From the NCBI RefSeq assembly GCF_010365805.1, contig NZ_CP048386.1:62001-126000 (forward strand): a stretch of DNA of 64,000 nucleotides. The letters run 5' to 3'. Numbering within the stretch: the first letter of the stretch is position 1; each line of letters begins with the position of its first letter. Position numbers and translations under genes: made by a program. Origin of the DNA: Spiroplasma sp. BIUS-1. GTDB lineage: Bacteria; Bacillota_I; Bacilli_A; Mycoplasmatales; Mycoplasmataceae. Below, one piece after another: positions 41,000-54,047 of the stretch. Under the pieces are notes generated by a model, which was not told the origin of the DNA, searched no databases, and saw only the letters and a list, made by a program, of their open reading frames with translations.

Positions 41000-43165
41000 A
41001 TGAACAAAGATAATATTAAAAGTCTTTCTGGTACAGATGAATCTGATGAATATATCAAATTAAATGCCAGAGCAAAATTATTTGTGCCTGGACAAGATAA
41101 CTTCAAACTAGATATTCAAGCAGCAGAATTGTACATGAAAGAACACATTGAACCAAATATGGTTAAATTCTCAAGTACAAAAGAAAGAATTGAATATTTA
41201 ATAACTAATCAATACTATGATGAAGAGGTTATGAATAGATACTCAATGGATCAAATTGATGAGATAACAAAATATGCTTACTCATTTGAATTTAAATTCC
41301 CAAGTTTTATGGGTGCATTAAAATTCTTTAATGCTTATGGATTAAAAACATTCGATGGTAAACAATATCTTGAAAACTATGAAGATAGAGTTGTTGCAAA
41401 TGCTTTATTTTTAGCTGGAGGAAACTTTGAAAAAGCTAAAAATATCTTAAGACAAATAATTTTAGGAAGATTCCAACCTGCAACTCCAACATTCTTAAAT
41501 GCTGGTAAAAAACAAAGAGGGGAATATGTTTCTTGTTACTTATTAAGGGTTGAAGATAACATGGAATCAATAGCTAGAGCTGTTACAACTTCATTACAAT
41601 TATCAAAACGTGGTGGAGGAGTTGCTTTATGTTTAACAAACCTAAGAGAATTTGGTGCACCAATTAAAAACATTGAAAACCAAGCTACTGGAGTTATTCC
41701 TGTAATGAAAATCTTAGAGGATTCATTCTCATATGCAAACCAATTAGGACAAAGACAAGGTGCTGGAGCTGTTTACTTAAATGTTCACCACCCAGACATC
41801 ATGTCATTCTTAGATACAAAACGTGAAAATGCTGATGAAAAAATCAGAATTAAATCATTATCATTAGGAGTTGTAGTTCCAGATATTACTTTTGAATTAG
41901 CAAAAGAAAATAAAGAAATGGCTCTATTTAGTCCTTATGATGTTGCTAAAGTTTATGGAAAACCATTCTCAGATATCTCAGTTACTGAAGAATATGAAAA
42001 CATGGTTAACAATCCAAAAATTAAAAAAACTTACATAAATGCTAGAAAACTATTCCAAGCAATAGCTGAACTGCATTTCGAAAGTGGATATCCATACTTA
42101 TTATTTGATGATACTGTAAACAATAACAACGCTCACCCAGTTGCTGGAAGAATTGTTATGAGTAACTTGTGTAGTGAAATTGTTCAAGTTTCAACACCAA
42201 GTGAATTTAATGCAGACTTATCATTCTCAAAAACAGGGGAAGACATTTGTTGTAACCTAGGAAGTATGAATATTGCAAAAACTATGGAAAGTGGAGAAGA
42301 GTTCTCAGAAGTAATTTATAACTCAATTCTTGCTTTAGATCACGTTTCAAGAAACAGTGATTTATCAAGTGCTCCATCAATTGAAAATGGAAACAAAAAT
42401 AACCATGCTGTTGGTTTAGGGGCAATGAATCTACACGGATTCTTAGCAACAAACCACATTTACTATAATTCACCTGAAGCCGTAGACTTTACAAACATGT
42501 TCTTCTACACAATGGCCTACCATGCTTTCAAAGCTTCAAACAAGTTAGCTAAAGAATATGGTTCATTTGCAGGATTTAAAATTTCTAAATTTGCTGATGG
42601 TTCATATTTTGATAAATATACAAAATGTGAAGAAAGTAAATGAACACCAGAATCAGACACAGTTAAAAACTTATTTGATAAAAACAATGTAACAATTCCA
42701 ACTCAAAAAGATTGAATTGAATTGTCAGAAGAAATTAAAAAAACAGGACTTGCAAACTCACACTTGATGGCAGTTGCTCCTACAGGATCAATTAGTTACT
42801 TATCATCATGTACACCAAGTTTACAACCAGTAGTTGCACCAGTTGAAGTAAGAAAAGAAGGAAAACTTGGAAGAGTTTATGTTCCTGCTTACAAAATTGA
42901 CTTTGACAATATGGGATACTACTCACTTGGAGCTTATGAAGTTGGACCAGATCCAATTATTGATATAGTTGCTGCTGCTCAACAACACGTTGACCAAGCA
43001 ATTTCATTAACATTATTTATGACAGACCAAGCAACAACAAGAGACTTAAACAAAGCATATATTAGAGCATTCAAAAAAGGATGTGCTTCAATATACTACG
43101 TAAGAGTTCGTCAAGAAGTTCTTGAAGATAGTGAAAACTATGAATGTGATGCTTGTGTAATCTAA
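41000..43165 (+). CDS. nrdE: Ribonucleotide reductase large subunit, class Ib type
   Basis: A 721-residue catalytic R1 subunit, normal NrdE length. Motifs: [20 protein letters not shown] with VSCYLL (active-site Cys), [35 protein letters not shown] and the C-terminal ECDACVI Cys pair that is re-reduced by thioredoxin or NrdH. ALMETA-like NrdE segment [11 protein letters not shown] and the [10 protein letters not shown] loop are present. It lacks the ATP-cone domain of class Ia. Five bases after nrdI. Confidence 0.97.
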
Positions 43166-43202
43166 AAAACTTTTTATAAAAAAGTTTTTTTTTTTTTTTT
43201 TT
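43165..43202 (+). terminator. Terminator after nrdE with T18 tract
   Basis: Stem AAAAAACTTT/AAAGTTTTTT followed by a run of 18 T residues (43185-43202). Confidence 0.8.
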
Positions 43203-43256
43203 AATTAAAAATTAAAATTTTTTTCTAGTTTATAATTATTAGTAAGAGGGAATAAT

Positions 43257-44003
43257 ATGATAGAGATAAAAAATATATCTAGGAAATTAGGTAATTTCGG
43301 TTTAGATAATGTAAGTTTTACAATAAAAAAAGGATCTGTAGTAGCTTTTGTTGGAGATAATGGTGCTGGAAAAACAACAACAATTAAAGCTCTTTTTGGA
43401 GAATTAAAATTGGATAGTGGAGAAATACTTATTGACGGACAAGATTTGTTTAAAAACAACAATCTTTCAAAAGTAGCTTTTTTTCCAGATTCAAACAACG
43501 TACCTTTGGATATTAAAATACATGAATATTTACACTATATTTGTGCAGCAAATAATATGACAAAAGAAAAAACTGATTTAAGTATAGATAATGTTTATAG
43601 ATTATTAGAACTTAGACCTTATAAAGATAAAAAAATAAAAGAGCTTTCTTCTGGTTGAAAGAAAAAAGCTATTATGGCAAGTGTTTTGGTAAGATCTCCA
43701 GAATACATAATATTTGATGAACCAACAGCCAATGTTGATGTTGAGTCAAAAATGTATTTTATGGATATTTTTAAACTACTTTCAAAAGTAGGAATAACTA
43801 TTTTAATAACAAGTCATATAATTGAAGAATTACAAGAATTAGCTAACTATTTGGTATTAATAAAAAAAGGACAAATAGTTTATGCAAATGATTTTGATAG
43901 AACAAAAGAACATATAATGGATGTTTATAAAAAACACATGAATGAACCAATTAAAGATCTACATATATTAAGAGAACTATATCTTAAAAAGGAAACAAAA
44001 TAA
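43257..44003 (+). CDS. ABC transporter ATP-binding protein (pair A)
   Basis: A 248-residue ATPase with Walker A GDNGAGKT (33-40), signature LSSGWKKKAIMASVL and Walker B YIIFDEPT, followed by the D-loop and SHIIEEL. The signature begins LSSGW, with Trp coded by UGA. It belongs with the membrane protein that starts at its stop codon. It is a close paralogue of the ATPase at 46099, sharing long identical stretches. The substrate is unknown. Confidence 0.9.
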
Positions 44004-46084
44004 TGGAAAAAGTCTTAAAAACATTAAGTAAAGAAGAAAAAAAAGTAAATTTTAATAAAGAATTTAAAAATTTTTCTCTTCTTTATAAAATAAACTTAAA
44101 ATTAAGTCTTAAAGATGTTGGTTCTATTTTAAGTGGGATTACTTTTGCTTCTCTTATGTCTTTATTTTTTATTCTTGAATTTTCTAGCGTTATAACTAGT
44201 GGTTCATCTGCTGAATATGGAAAATATAAAATACTTGTATATACTTTAGGTTCAGCTGCTTTAATATTTCACATTTTACTTAACTCTCTATACTTATTTA
44301 AAAAGCAAGTTAAAGACGGAATAGCTTCAATTGAATTAAGAGCTGGTTTTAAGACATGAAAATCTTATTTAATAAGAGTTTTAATAATATATTCAACTTC
44401 TCTAGTTTATATTGGAGTAACTTTGTTTGTAACTATAATTTTAAATTTTGCTAGTCTTAAAGATACAGTTTTGTTCTTTAATTTACATTACTCACAAGTT
44501 TTCTTTTTTGGGTTTTTAGCATTTTTCACTACTTTAATTATGACTGTTGCTATGGTTCTTTTAAAAACTTCAATGGCAACTATGTTTGCAATGGTTTATA
44601 TGATAGCAATTGTGTTAGCTCCTATAACAGCATCAATTAAATTTATGATTAAACCAAATAATGATTCAAACTATAAAACAAACATAAGGGTTTTATCTGG
44701 TAGCCAATTCTACAATCAATTTAAATATGATGAAAAGTTATTTAATGATACAGATGCTAATGGTAATTCAATAACTAATAAATTGATAAATGATTATGTA
44801 AATCAAGTACTTTCACCAATTGCTACAGAAACAGAAAATAAAAATAATGTTTATGATGAAAGCTATAAACTTGAAGGTTTTTCTTTAAGACATAACGTTA
44901 AGGAAAACGGTCTTTATAATGGTAAAGCAATAAAAAACTCAAAGGCAAGTCATATTCTTACAAAAAATTTAGGTTTAGGTCAAGTTTATTATAACTACAA
45001 TGTCTTTGAACAAAAAACTCAGTTTGGCGATATCAAAAGAAGTTATCTTCTAGAAGGAACTCCAATTTGAAATATTTTAGAACCTATCAATGATTATGTT
45101 TATAAAAATAGAAATGAATTTAATTCTAAATATAAAGGTGAAATACCCACTATGTTTATTGAACCAACAACATACAGATGAAATATAAAGAATGAAGGTT
45201 CAAATATTGATCTTAATGATTTTGTAAAACAACTTTCAAAAGATTTGCCAGAATATTCAAATATACTTAATTTTATTTTAAATTTCTATAATAAATATAA
45301 CTCTGTAATTGCTCCATCAAACTTAGCTAATAACTATTGAAGTGGAGGTTCAGATGGAAGAAGGGCTGCTTATAATGATATTATTGACAGTGCTTTAATA
45401 CCTGCTACTAGAGATAAAAATTCTTATTATTTCGGAAAACTTAACTACTATAGTTGAAAAGAAGTTTATACAATTGAAAATGAAGATCAATATATGCCAA
45501 ATTCATTCAACTTAGATCAAGTAGACGGTGATAATACATCTAGCAATAAAAGAAAAGACTTAGGTATAGATAAAAATAACCCTGAAGCTTTTAATCACAA
45601 TAATGAAATGGCAAAAGTATATAATGACTTCCCTGAACTAACAATAATAAATCAACTATTAGTAAGTTTATGAAGAATGTCTATGGACTTTGATGTTTAT
45701 AGAAAAGGTGCTTTAGATTCATCTTTATATGAATATTACAATACAACAGTTGCTTCAAACTCTCTAAAAACAGATATTTTTAGACACTTTGCAGCAATGT
45801 CTACAGGATTATTCTCAGATCCTTTATACAATGATTTACTTAATGTTTCTAATGAAGCATTTTACCAAGGACAGTTTTATACAATAAAAAACATATTTGA
45901 CTTTGAAAACTTTAGTTATACAAATAAGGATTCAAACAAAGCTATGGAGTCTCCATACAAAACTATTAGTGTTAAAAGTAAAAAAGCATTCTTGATTCCT
46001 TTAGCTTACTTTGTATATATAGTATTAATATCTCCACTAGGATATCTTGGTTATGTTGTATTTAATAAGAAAGCTAAATTATAG
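44003..46084 (+). CDS. Large ABC-type membrane protein (pair A)
   Basis: A 693-residue protein that starts by overlapping the ATPase stop by 1 base. N-terminal membrane helices lie at about residues 45-70, 80-105, 115-145 and 165-215. A large, Asn/Lys/Tyr-rich domain (about 225-655), probably outside the cell, then follows and a last helix near 660-685 (LIPLAYFVYIVLISPLGYLG). It is an ABC-2-like permease of unknown substrate, found in pairs in Spiroplasma relatives. Read through several UGA codons. Confidence 0.8.
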
Positions 46085-46098
46085 AAAGGAGCTTAAAT

Positions 46099-46851
46099 AT
46101 GATTGAAATTAAAAATATTACAAGAGACTTAGGTGGTTTTGTTATAAACCAAGTAAGTTTTAAAATCAAAAAAGGATCAGTTGTAGCTTTTGTTGGTGAC
46201 AATGGAGCTGGAAAAACAACAACAATTAAAGCTCTTTTCGGAGAATTAAAATTAGAACAAGGTGAAATTTTAATGGATGGGCGAAGCATCTTTGATGAAG
46301 ATAATCTTCAAAGAATAGCCTTTTTCCCTGACTCAAACAGTGTTCCTTTGAATATGAAAGTTAAAGATTATGTATCTTACGTTTGTGCTGTAAATGGTAT
46401 GAGCAAGTTAGAAGCTCAAGATGCTGCTAAAAAAATATTTGCTATGTTATCTTTAGAACCATATATAAATAAAAAAATAAAAAGTTTAAGTGCTGGATGA
46501 AAAAAAAGAGCTATTATGGCAAGTGTTCTTGTTAGAACTCCGGAATATATAGTTTTTGATGAACCAACAGCTAATGTGGATGTTGAAGCTAAATTATCTT
46601 TCATGAATATTTTGCATGAACTTTCAAAAATAGGAGTTACAATACTGATCACAAGTCATATTTTGGAAGAACTACAAGAAGTTGCAAACTATGTTGTATT
46701 TATTAGAGACGGAGAAGTTGTTATGGAAAAAGATTTCGATAACAAAACGGAATCAATTGCTCAATTATATAAATTAGTTATGGCAGAAAAAGATAATAAA
46801 GAAAAATTATTAAAAGAAATTTATAGCGCAAATGAAGGGATTGGAATTTAA
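46099..46851 (+). CDS. ABC transporter ATP-binding protein (pair B)
   Basis: A 250-residue paralogue of the ATPase at 43257. Walker A GDNGAGKT, signature LSAGWKKRAIMASVL and Walker B YIVFDEPT are all present, plus the His-switch segment SHILEEL. The region GDNGAGKTTTIKALFGELKL is identical to the first copy. Its permease partner follows directly, giving a tandem duplication of the whole two-gene unit. Confidence 0.9.
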
Positions 46852-46852
46852 T

Positions 46853-48784
46853 ATGTCACAAGTAAATTTAAACTTAGTTAAAGCACCCAAACCCAAAAAA
46901 ATTAAAAGTAAAAAAGATGAAAATACTTTTAGTGGTTTTAGTACTTTATATTTAATAAATATAAAAAGACTATTAAGAAACAAAGCAGTTATAGCAATGG
47001 CTATTGTATCGTTATTGGTTACACTTATAATGTCTTCGTTAGTAACTTCTTTTATGAAAAATCCTGATGATGCAGCATCAATTGGTACTATAATGGTCTC
47101 TATTCAATTTATATGTGAAATATTCTTCTTTATTATTTTTATGATAATATTGTCTTCTGAATTAATCAAAAAACAATTATTAGAAGGTATTCAAAATATT
47201 GAAATAAGATCTGGAGTTAGTTATAAAAAGTCTTTTTTATTAAGATGATATGTGTTTATGACATTTGTTGGAGGATTAGCACTTGCAAACTCAATATTAA
47301 AAATAGCTATTGGATCTGATATCATATTTAAATTTAGTCCTTTTTCTCTAGTGATACTTAGCACTTGTGTTTTTTACTTCTTTATTGGAATAGTTTGAAC
47401 ACCAGTTGTATTTGCAGTAACAATACTTTGCTCACTTGCTTGAAGTGTTATGCTTAATGTTTTTATTGCTATGTTATTGGTGTTTTCTGGAATGATTTCT
47501 TCAATGGATACAATTATGGAATATGATACATCAATGAATCATCAACTCGTAATGAAAACAAACTTAAAACTTTCAATAGCAAACTCATTTTATGAAACTA
47601 TGAAAGATGATGAAAGCAATAAAATACAAGCACTTTTCAAAGACGAAAATAAAGGTGGAAAGTCAATTCTTTCTTATCAGTTAACAAAAAACGCTTCTGG
47701 TTTAACATGATACACACAAGATGGTAAAACAAAAGAAACTATAATAAATAGTTATTCTATTTATTTATACTTAAACCCAAATTTCAGAAATAACAGTGAA
47801 GCAAAAGAAGCTTTTAGTTCTTCTTTATATGGAGGAACATTTAACATAAAAGTGAAGTCAGATGCTCACGATAACAAATTATATCAACCTTTATTGGATA
47901 CAAGCATCTTTAACCTATTAAATGATATTTTTAAAACTGTAGAAGAAGGAATGAAAACTAACAATAATAAGCCTCCACTTTCTCTACCTGGATATCAAGG
48001 TGGATTTATGGATGAAAACGGTTATGATAGTAATTTTCATGATATATCTCCATTAATTAAATGACTTAATAAACAAGAAAAAACAAAAGAATATAAAAAT
48101 TTATTAAATTGAGTTGATAGATTATATTCAAAATACAAATTTATATTACCTTCAATAAGAGAAAGATATTATTCAAGTGGGGGTAAAGACCCTGTATATG
48201 AACCATTTGTGTTTGTTAGTTCCTTTGACGGTGGTTATGGAAACAGCATTATTTCAAATGATGAAAACAGTGACATTTATAAAGTTTATAAAAGATATCC
48301 TGAGCTAATGATAATAAATGACATTATTACAGAGTCATGGATATCAACAATGATTTCAAGAGCTGAGTATAGATATAATAGTTATGACTCAAGACCTTTT
48401 GATAATCCTAGAGAAGTATATGAAAATTATCAAGATTGAACAAATTCTTCTATATTGAAAAATAATTTAAATATTTTTGGTCATTTTTCTATTTTAAATT
48501 CTCAATTATTTGGTAATAACTTTACAAAAGATCTTTTATTTAGAGATTCTATGCTTGGTTATAGTGGATTAACAACAGGTTACAAAAACTTAGAAGACTT
48601 AGCTAGTGTTGATATAAGAAATGCAATAGATGGTGAGCAACCTTTAACACCGATTTTTGAAAATGTTCAGTTATCTAAAAAATTAGGATTTATTGCTCCA
48701 TTAGCATTTGCTATTTACCTACTAGTTGGATTAGGATTTACATATTTAATTTACTTACTATGAGCTAGAAAAGCTAAAATTTAA
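46853..48784 (+). CDS. Large ABC-type membrane protein (pair B)
   Basis: A 643-residue membrane protein, paralogue of the one at 44003. The N-terminus is Lys-rich (VKAPKPKKIKSKKDEN), then come helices (VIAMAIVSLLVTLIMSSLVT and others) up to about residue 230, a large outside domain and a last helix (LGFIAPLAFAIYLLVGLGFT). ATG 46853 follows the ATPase stop by one base; an in-frame ATG at 46832 lies inside the ATPase gene and is less likely. Function unknown. Confidence 0.78.
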
Positions 48785-48806
48785 AACACCAAATGGTGTT
48801 TTTTTG
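48784..48806 (+). terminator. Intrinsic terminator after ABC pair B
   Basis: Stem AACACC/GGTGTT with loop AAAT and a T run. Confidence 0.78.
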
Positions 48807-48875
48807 TTTTCAACTTACAACATTTAAAAGTTAATATATTTAATATATAATTATTATTACTAGGAGAAAATAACA

Positions 48876-50921
48876 ATGGAAAATAACTTTTTTGTCAGAT
48901 ATGAAAAAGACGAATATTTAGTTAATTTAACTGAAACAAATGACTTCAAGAAAAGTAAAGGTTTCTTTGGTCTTTGATTTTTTTACTGAAAAAAATATAA
49001 AGTTAAAGCATTTTTTGTAGTCTTTTTAATACTTTTAGTTTCTGCTGTATCAGTATTTAATATTTTTATAGCAAGACAATTAACTGCACTTCTTGTTGCA
49101 GAAACACTTTTAAGCACTTTCAAAAATCCAGAATTTATGGTTGATTTAGTTAATAAAATTTTGGAAAGTAGCAATCACGGTTTAGGTGATGATCAAATAA
49201 AAGCGCTATTAGATTTTTTAGCTAATCCAAATCACCAAATAAGCGATCCAGTAATAACATCTGTTATACATGCACATTACTTTTCATATGTATCTGTTGC
49301 TGATGGTGTGGCTAGAGCTGACTTTCTATTTTGACAAATAGATAAAATAGAGTGAGTTTGAATCTTATTAGGATGTATTTCATTAATTATTGTATTAATG
49401 TATACAGCATACTGTTTATGTGGAGAAATTAGTGAAGATGCTAATACAGATTTAAAAAATAAACTTGTTAAATCACTTCTTAATAAAAATGTAGAATTTT
49501 ATAATCAAAATTCTCAAGGAAAAATTACAGAAACAATTGTTAAAGATTCAAAAAATATAGCAAACCAACTTAAAGTTGCTCCAATTATTATAGTGTTTAT
49601 ACTATTTTCAACAATTGGGTCAGTTGCTATGTTGATTTATATTGACCCAGTTATTGCATTATTAATGTTTGCTTTAATTTTCTTTGTATTATTATTAGCT
49701 CTTGTAGCTGTTTTGGCTATTTCAAAACCAGTTAAAAAAAGTATGGAAGAAAGATCAAAACATGATGCTGAAATTACCGAAAAAATTGCATCAATTAGAC
49801 TTGTTAAATCAAGTGGTAGTTGAGAAAAAGAAGTTATAGCAAATAATATAGAAACTGAAAAAAATAATAAGAAAAATAAAAGATTGAACTTTGCAATTTC
49901 AGTTATTCCAGGAATTATTATTGGGGCAATGGGTTGTTTAACTCTTTCTTCAATGATTTTCGGGGTATTTATTTATGGTGCGAATACTCAAAAACTTATC
50001 ACAGTTTTCTCATCATTTACAGCTGGTATATTTGTTATGGTTACTCCAATATTCCAATTAAATACGATTCTACAAAGTATTAACGAAACTAATAAATCTT
50101 CACAAAATATCGGAGATATTATCAATGACACAAATGATGTTGTAGAAAAAGAAGATACAGTGGAAATTGAAAACAACCAAATCAATTCTATTGAATTTAA
50201 AAATGTTACTTTTGCATATCCTTCAAGTCCTGATGTTCCAGTTATTAAAGACTTAAACATTACTTTAGAAAAAGGAAAATCTTATGCCTTTGTAGGTCCT
50301 TCTGGAAGCGGTAAATCTACTGTTACTAGATTAATTATGAGATTCTATGAAGAATTTGAAGGACAAATAAACATCAATGGAAATAAAGAGATTAGAGATA
50401 TTGACTTAAAAAACTGAATGGACAGTATTGGTTATGTTGATCAAGAACCACAAATACTTTCTGCATCAGTTAAAGAAAACTTAAGATATATTAAAAATGA
50501 TGCAACTGATGATGAAATTATCGAGGCATGTAAAAAAGCAAAAATTCATGATTTAATTATGGATTTACCAAATGGTTATGATACTTTCTTACAAGAAAGA
50601 GGAAAACAACTAAGTGGTGGTCAAAAACAAAGAATGGTTATTGCAAGAATGTTCTTAAAAAATCCAAGCTTAATTATTTTAGATGAAGCTACAAGTGCTT
50701 TAGATAACCTTGTTGAAAAAGAAATTTCTGCAGAATTAGATAAATTAATTGTTGGAAAAACAACAATTGCAATTGCACATAGATTAAGTACAATTAAAAA
50801 CTATGATCAAATATTTGTTTTAGATACAAACAAAAAAATAGCTCAAGTTGGAACATTTAATGAACTTATTAAAAAACCAGGTCTATTTAAAGAATTGTAT
50901 GAAGTAGGTAAGGAGGAATAG
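48876..50921 (+). CDS. ABC exporter with fused membrane and ATPase domains
   Basis: A 681-residue MsbA/LmrA-type half transporter. Membrane helices at about residues 40-60, 160-185, 225-250, 345-365 and 375-395, with a soluble loop between the first two (residues 70-150, longer than usual). ATPase domain from about residue 430: VTFAYPSSPDVPVI, Walker A GPSGSGKST, QLSGGQKQRMVIARM and Walker B IILDEATSALDN. The substrate is unknown; lipids, peptides or drugs are typical. Co-transcribed with the small membrane protein 4 bases downstream. Confidence 0.93.
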
Positions 50922-50925
50922 TTAT

Positions 50926-51561
50926 ATGAAAAAAGTAAAAAATATATTTAGTCCATCAAATAACTGAAAGACTACTTTCTTTTTGGTAATTTTTGTAGCA
51001 CTTTTAACACTTGTTATGGCAGGTTTTATGGGTTTTGAATTCACTAATGCAGAAGGAGTGAGCAAAAAATTCAAATTACTTCCTATAGTAAATGAATCAC
51101 TAGCTTACATAAGAGAAATTTTTCATAATGTTCCTTCAGGAGAAAAACCACCAGTTTATAACCCTGCATATGTATATGCATTAATATCAAATTGAAATCT
51201 AATAATTTATATGCTTTGATTTATAGTTCCAATAGGCTTCACCTTAAATCATTTCAGATTAATTCATTTAGTAGGTAAAACAAGAAGAACTGCAAATGCA
51301 ACTATCGTATTAATATCATCAATAGTTTTATTAATATGAGTTATAAACTACTGAATTGGTTACTTCCAATGAATTGATATCATGAATAAAAATAAATATC
51401 TAGAAAGTGACAGTTGAGGTTATAACTGAAGAACTGTCTTACAACAATCACTTTTAATTATTGGTGTAGCATTAATAATAGCTATGTCATCATATAATGT
51501 TTTTGTTGAAACAAAAACAAAATATGTAAGTATCTCAAGAAAAGGAGAAACAGCAATATAA
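50926..51561 (+). CDS. Small membrane protein linked to an ABC exporter
   Basis: A 211-residue protein with a short cytoplasmic N-terminus, a first helix (TTFFLVIFVALLTLVMAG), a loop of about 55 residues, then three more helices (IIYMLWFIVPIGF, ANATIVLISSIVLLIWVI, SLLIIGVALIIAMSSY). AAGGAGG precedes ATG 50926. Spacing of 4 bases after the exporter gene suggests a functional pair. I do not recognise the family; it is Trp-rich because of UGA codons. Confidence 0.75.
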
Positions 51562-51574
51562 TTGCTGTTTTTTT
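51549..51574 (+). terminator. Intrinsic terminator after the exporter operon
   Basis: Stem AACAGCAA/TTGCTGTT with a 5-base loop and a T run. It overlaps the gene end. Confidence 0.85.
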
Positions 51575-51643
51575 ATACCCACTTTTTAACTCTTGAAACT
51601 GATAATTGTGTATAATATATATGTTTAATAGGAGGTTATACTA

Positions 51644-53362
51644 ATGTCTAACAAATTTTCAGGAATTGGTGCAAGTAATGGTATATCAATAGCAAAAGTT
51701 TATATACTTGACGAACAACCAATCGTAATATCAAAAGAACCAACAAAAAATATTGAAGGGGAGTTATCAATAATAACTTCATCAATTGAAAAAGCTAAGT
51801 CAGATTTAGAAAGTCTACAAAAAATTGCCAAGGAAAAACTTGGAGAAGAAAAAGCAGCTATCTTTGAAGCTCATGCTTCAATTTTAGAAGATCCCGCAAT
51901 GGCAGAAGAGTTTACTGGTTTAGTTAAAGAACACAATTACAATGCAGCACAAGCAATTAAAGAAGTTGCTGACAAATATGTTTCAATGTTTGAAGCAATG
52001 GATGATGATTACTTCAAAGAAAGAGCAGCAGACGTAAAAGACGTTACTGAAAGATTAATCAGATACGTTCTAAATATGCCTGTAGCTGATTTAGCAACAA
52101 TAAGCGAAGAAGTTATCATTGTAGCTGAAGATTTAACACCCTCTCAAACTGCTCAATTAAATCCAAAATTTGTAAAAGGTTTTGCATGTAACATCGGAGG
52201 AAGAACTAGTCATGCTGCTATTATGGCAAGAAGTTTAGAAATTCCTGCTGTTTTAGGGTTAAAAACTATTTTACATGATGTAAAAGAAGGAGATACTTTA
52301 GCATTAAATGGTGAAACAGGAGATGTTGAAATTAATCCAGCAAACAAAGCGGAGTGAGAAAAATTAGCAGAAAACTTTGCGAAAGAAAAAGCTGAATTAC
52401 AAAAACTAAAAGATCAACCAACTTTAACAAAAGATGGATTTGATGGATTTGTATTAGAAGGAAACATTGGTAGTCCAAAAGATGTAGAAGCTGTTTTAGA
52501 AAATGGTGGAGAAGCTATTGGTTTATTTAGAAGTGAATTCTTATACATGGACAATGATCACTTCCCAACAGAAGAAGAACAATTCGTTTCATACAAAAAA
52601 GTTGTTGAAGAAATGAATGGTAAACTAACTGTTATTAGAACTTTAGACATTGGTGGGGATAAAAAATTATCATATTTCTCATTCCCAGATGAAATGAACC
52701 CATTCTTAGGATATAGAGCTATTAGATTTACTTTAGATAGAAAAGATATCTTCAAAGATCAAATTAGAGCTTTACTAAGAGCAAGTGCATTTGGACCAGT
52801 AGGAATTATGTTCCCAATGATCGCAACTGTAGATGAATTCTTAGCTGCAAAACAATTTACTTTAGATTGTAAAGCAGAATTAGAAAAAGAAGGCCACAAA
52901 GTTGGAGACGACTTAGAAATAGGAATGATGGTAGAAATACCTGCAGCAGCAGTTAATGCTGAAAACTTTGCAAAACATGCAGATTTCTTCTCTGTTGGAA
53001 CAAATGACTTAATCCAATATACAATGGCAGCAGATAGAATGAGCGAAAATGTAACTTACCTATACCAACCATATAACCCATCAATTTTAAGATTATTAAA
53101 AATGACAATCGATGGAGCACACAAACACGGTAAATGAGCTGGAATGTGTGGAGAAATGGCTGGAGAACCAGATGCTATTCCTTTATTAATGGGGTTAGGA
53201 CTTGATGCTTACTCAATGTCAGCTACAAGTATTTTAAAAGCAAGAAGTATAATGTCAAAACTTACTTTAAAAGAAACTCAAGAGTTAGCAAATAAAGCTC
53301 TTGAATGTGAAACATCAGATCAAGTATTAAAATTAGTAAAAGAATTAATGCAAGATAAATAA
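51644..53362 (+). CDS. ptsI: PTS enzyme I (phosphoenolpyruvate-protein phosphotransferase)
   Basis: A 572-residue enzyme that starts the PTS phosphorelay by moving phosphate from PEP to HPr. His190 in [20 protein letters not shown] is the phosphorylated residue. [57 protein letters not shown] and the C-terminal [10 protein letters not shown] with Cys502 follow. Length is normal. A GGAGG site precedes the start, and a TATAAT lies near 51613. It is separate from ptsH and crr. Confidence 0.97.
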
Positions 53363-53366
53363 TTAA

Positions 53367-53411
53367 GGGTCCTTTATCGCGTTTTTAAAAACGTAAGATA
53401 TGGACTTTTTA
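53367..53411 (+). terminator. Intrinsic terminator after ptsI
   Basis: Two-part stem: outer GTCC/GGAC and inner palindrome CGTTTTTAAAAACG, then five T residues. Confidence 0.65.
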
Positions 53412-53436
53412 TTTGCAAAAAGGGAAACTTAGAATT

Positions 53437-53991
53437 ATGAAAAGATGTGATTGAAAAAGCAACAACCCAATATTGTTGGAATATCATGATAAAGAGTGGG
53501 CGAAAATAACTCATGATGATAATCTTATTTTTGAAACTTTAATTTTAGAAACTATGCAAGCAGGTTTAAGTTGATTAACAATACTTTTAAAAAGAGATAA
53601 TTTTAGAAAAGCTTTTGATAACTTTGATTACAATAAAATTGCAAATTACAAAAAAGAGAAACTTGAAGAATTATTATTAAATGATGGGATTGTGAAAAAT
53701 AAATTAAAAATATATTCTTTGCCTATAAATGCAAATTGCTTTATCAATGTGCAAAAAGAATTTGGAAGTTTTGATAAATATATCTGACAATTTGTTGATA
53801 ACAAACAAATTGTCAATGATGTTAAAACTATGAATGATTTAGATGCAAAAAATGATCTATCAATTTTAATTTCAAAAGATTTAAAAAAGAGAGGTTTTAA
53901 ATTTACAGGACCAGTTACTGTATATTCTTTTTTGCAAGCAATTGGAATATACAATGATCATTGAAACGATTGTTTTGCTAAATTTTTATAA
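53437..53991 (+). CDS. tag: DNA-3-methyladenine glycosylase I
   Basis: A 184-residue Tag-family repair enzyme that removes 3-methyladenine from DNA. The family start MKRCDW is clear, then LLEYHDKEWAKITHDD, ETMQAGLSWLTIL, KRDNFRKAFDNFD and the C-terminal RGFKFTGPVTVYSFLQAIGI and NDHWNDC. The zinc-binding Cys and His residues fit: Cys near residue 4, His near residue 17, and HxxxC near the end. UGA codons encode key Trp residues. Confidence 0.95.
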
Positions 53992-54047
53992 ATTAAAAAA
54001 CACATAACACACTATTTTATTGTAAAATTGAGTTGAGGAGATTATTT

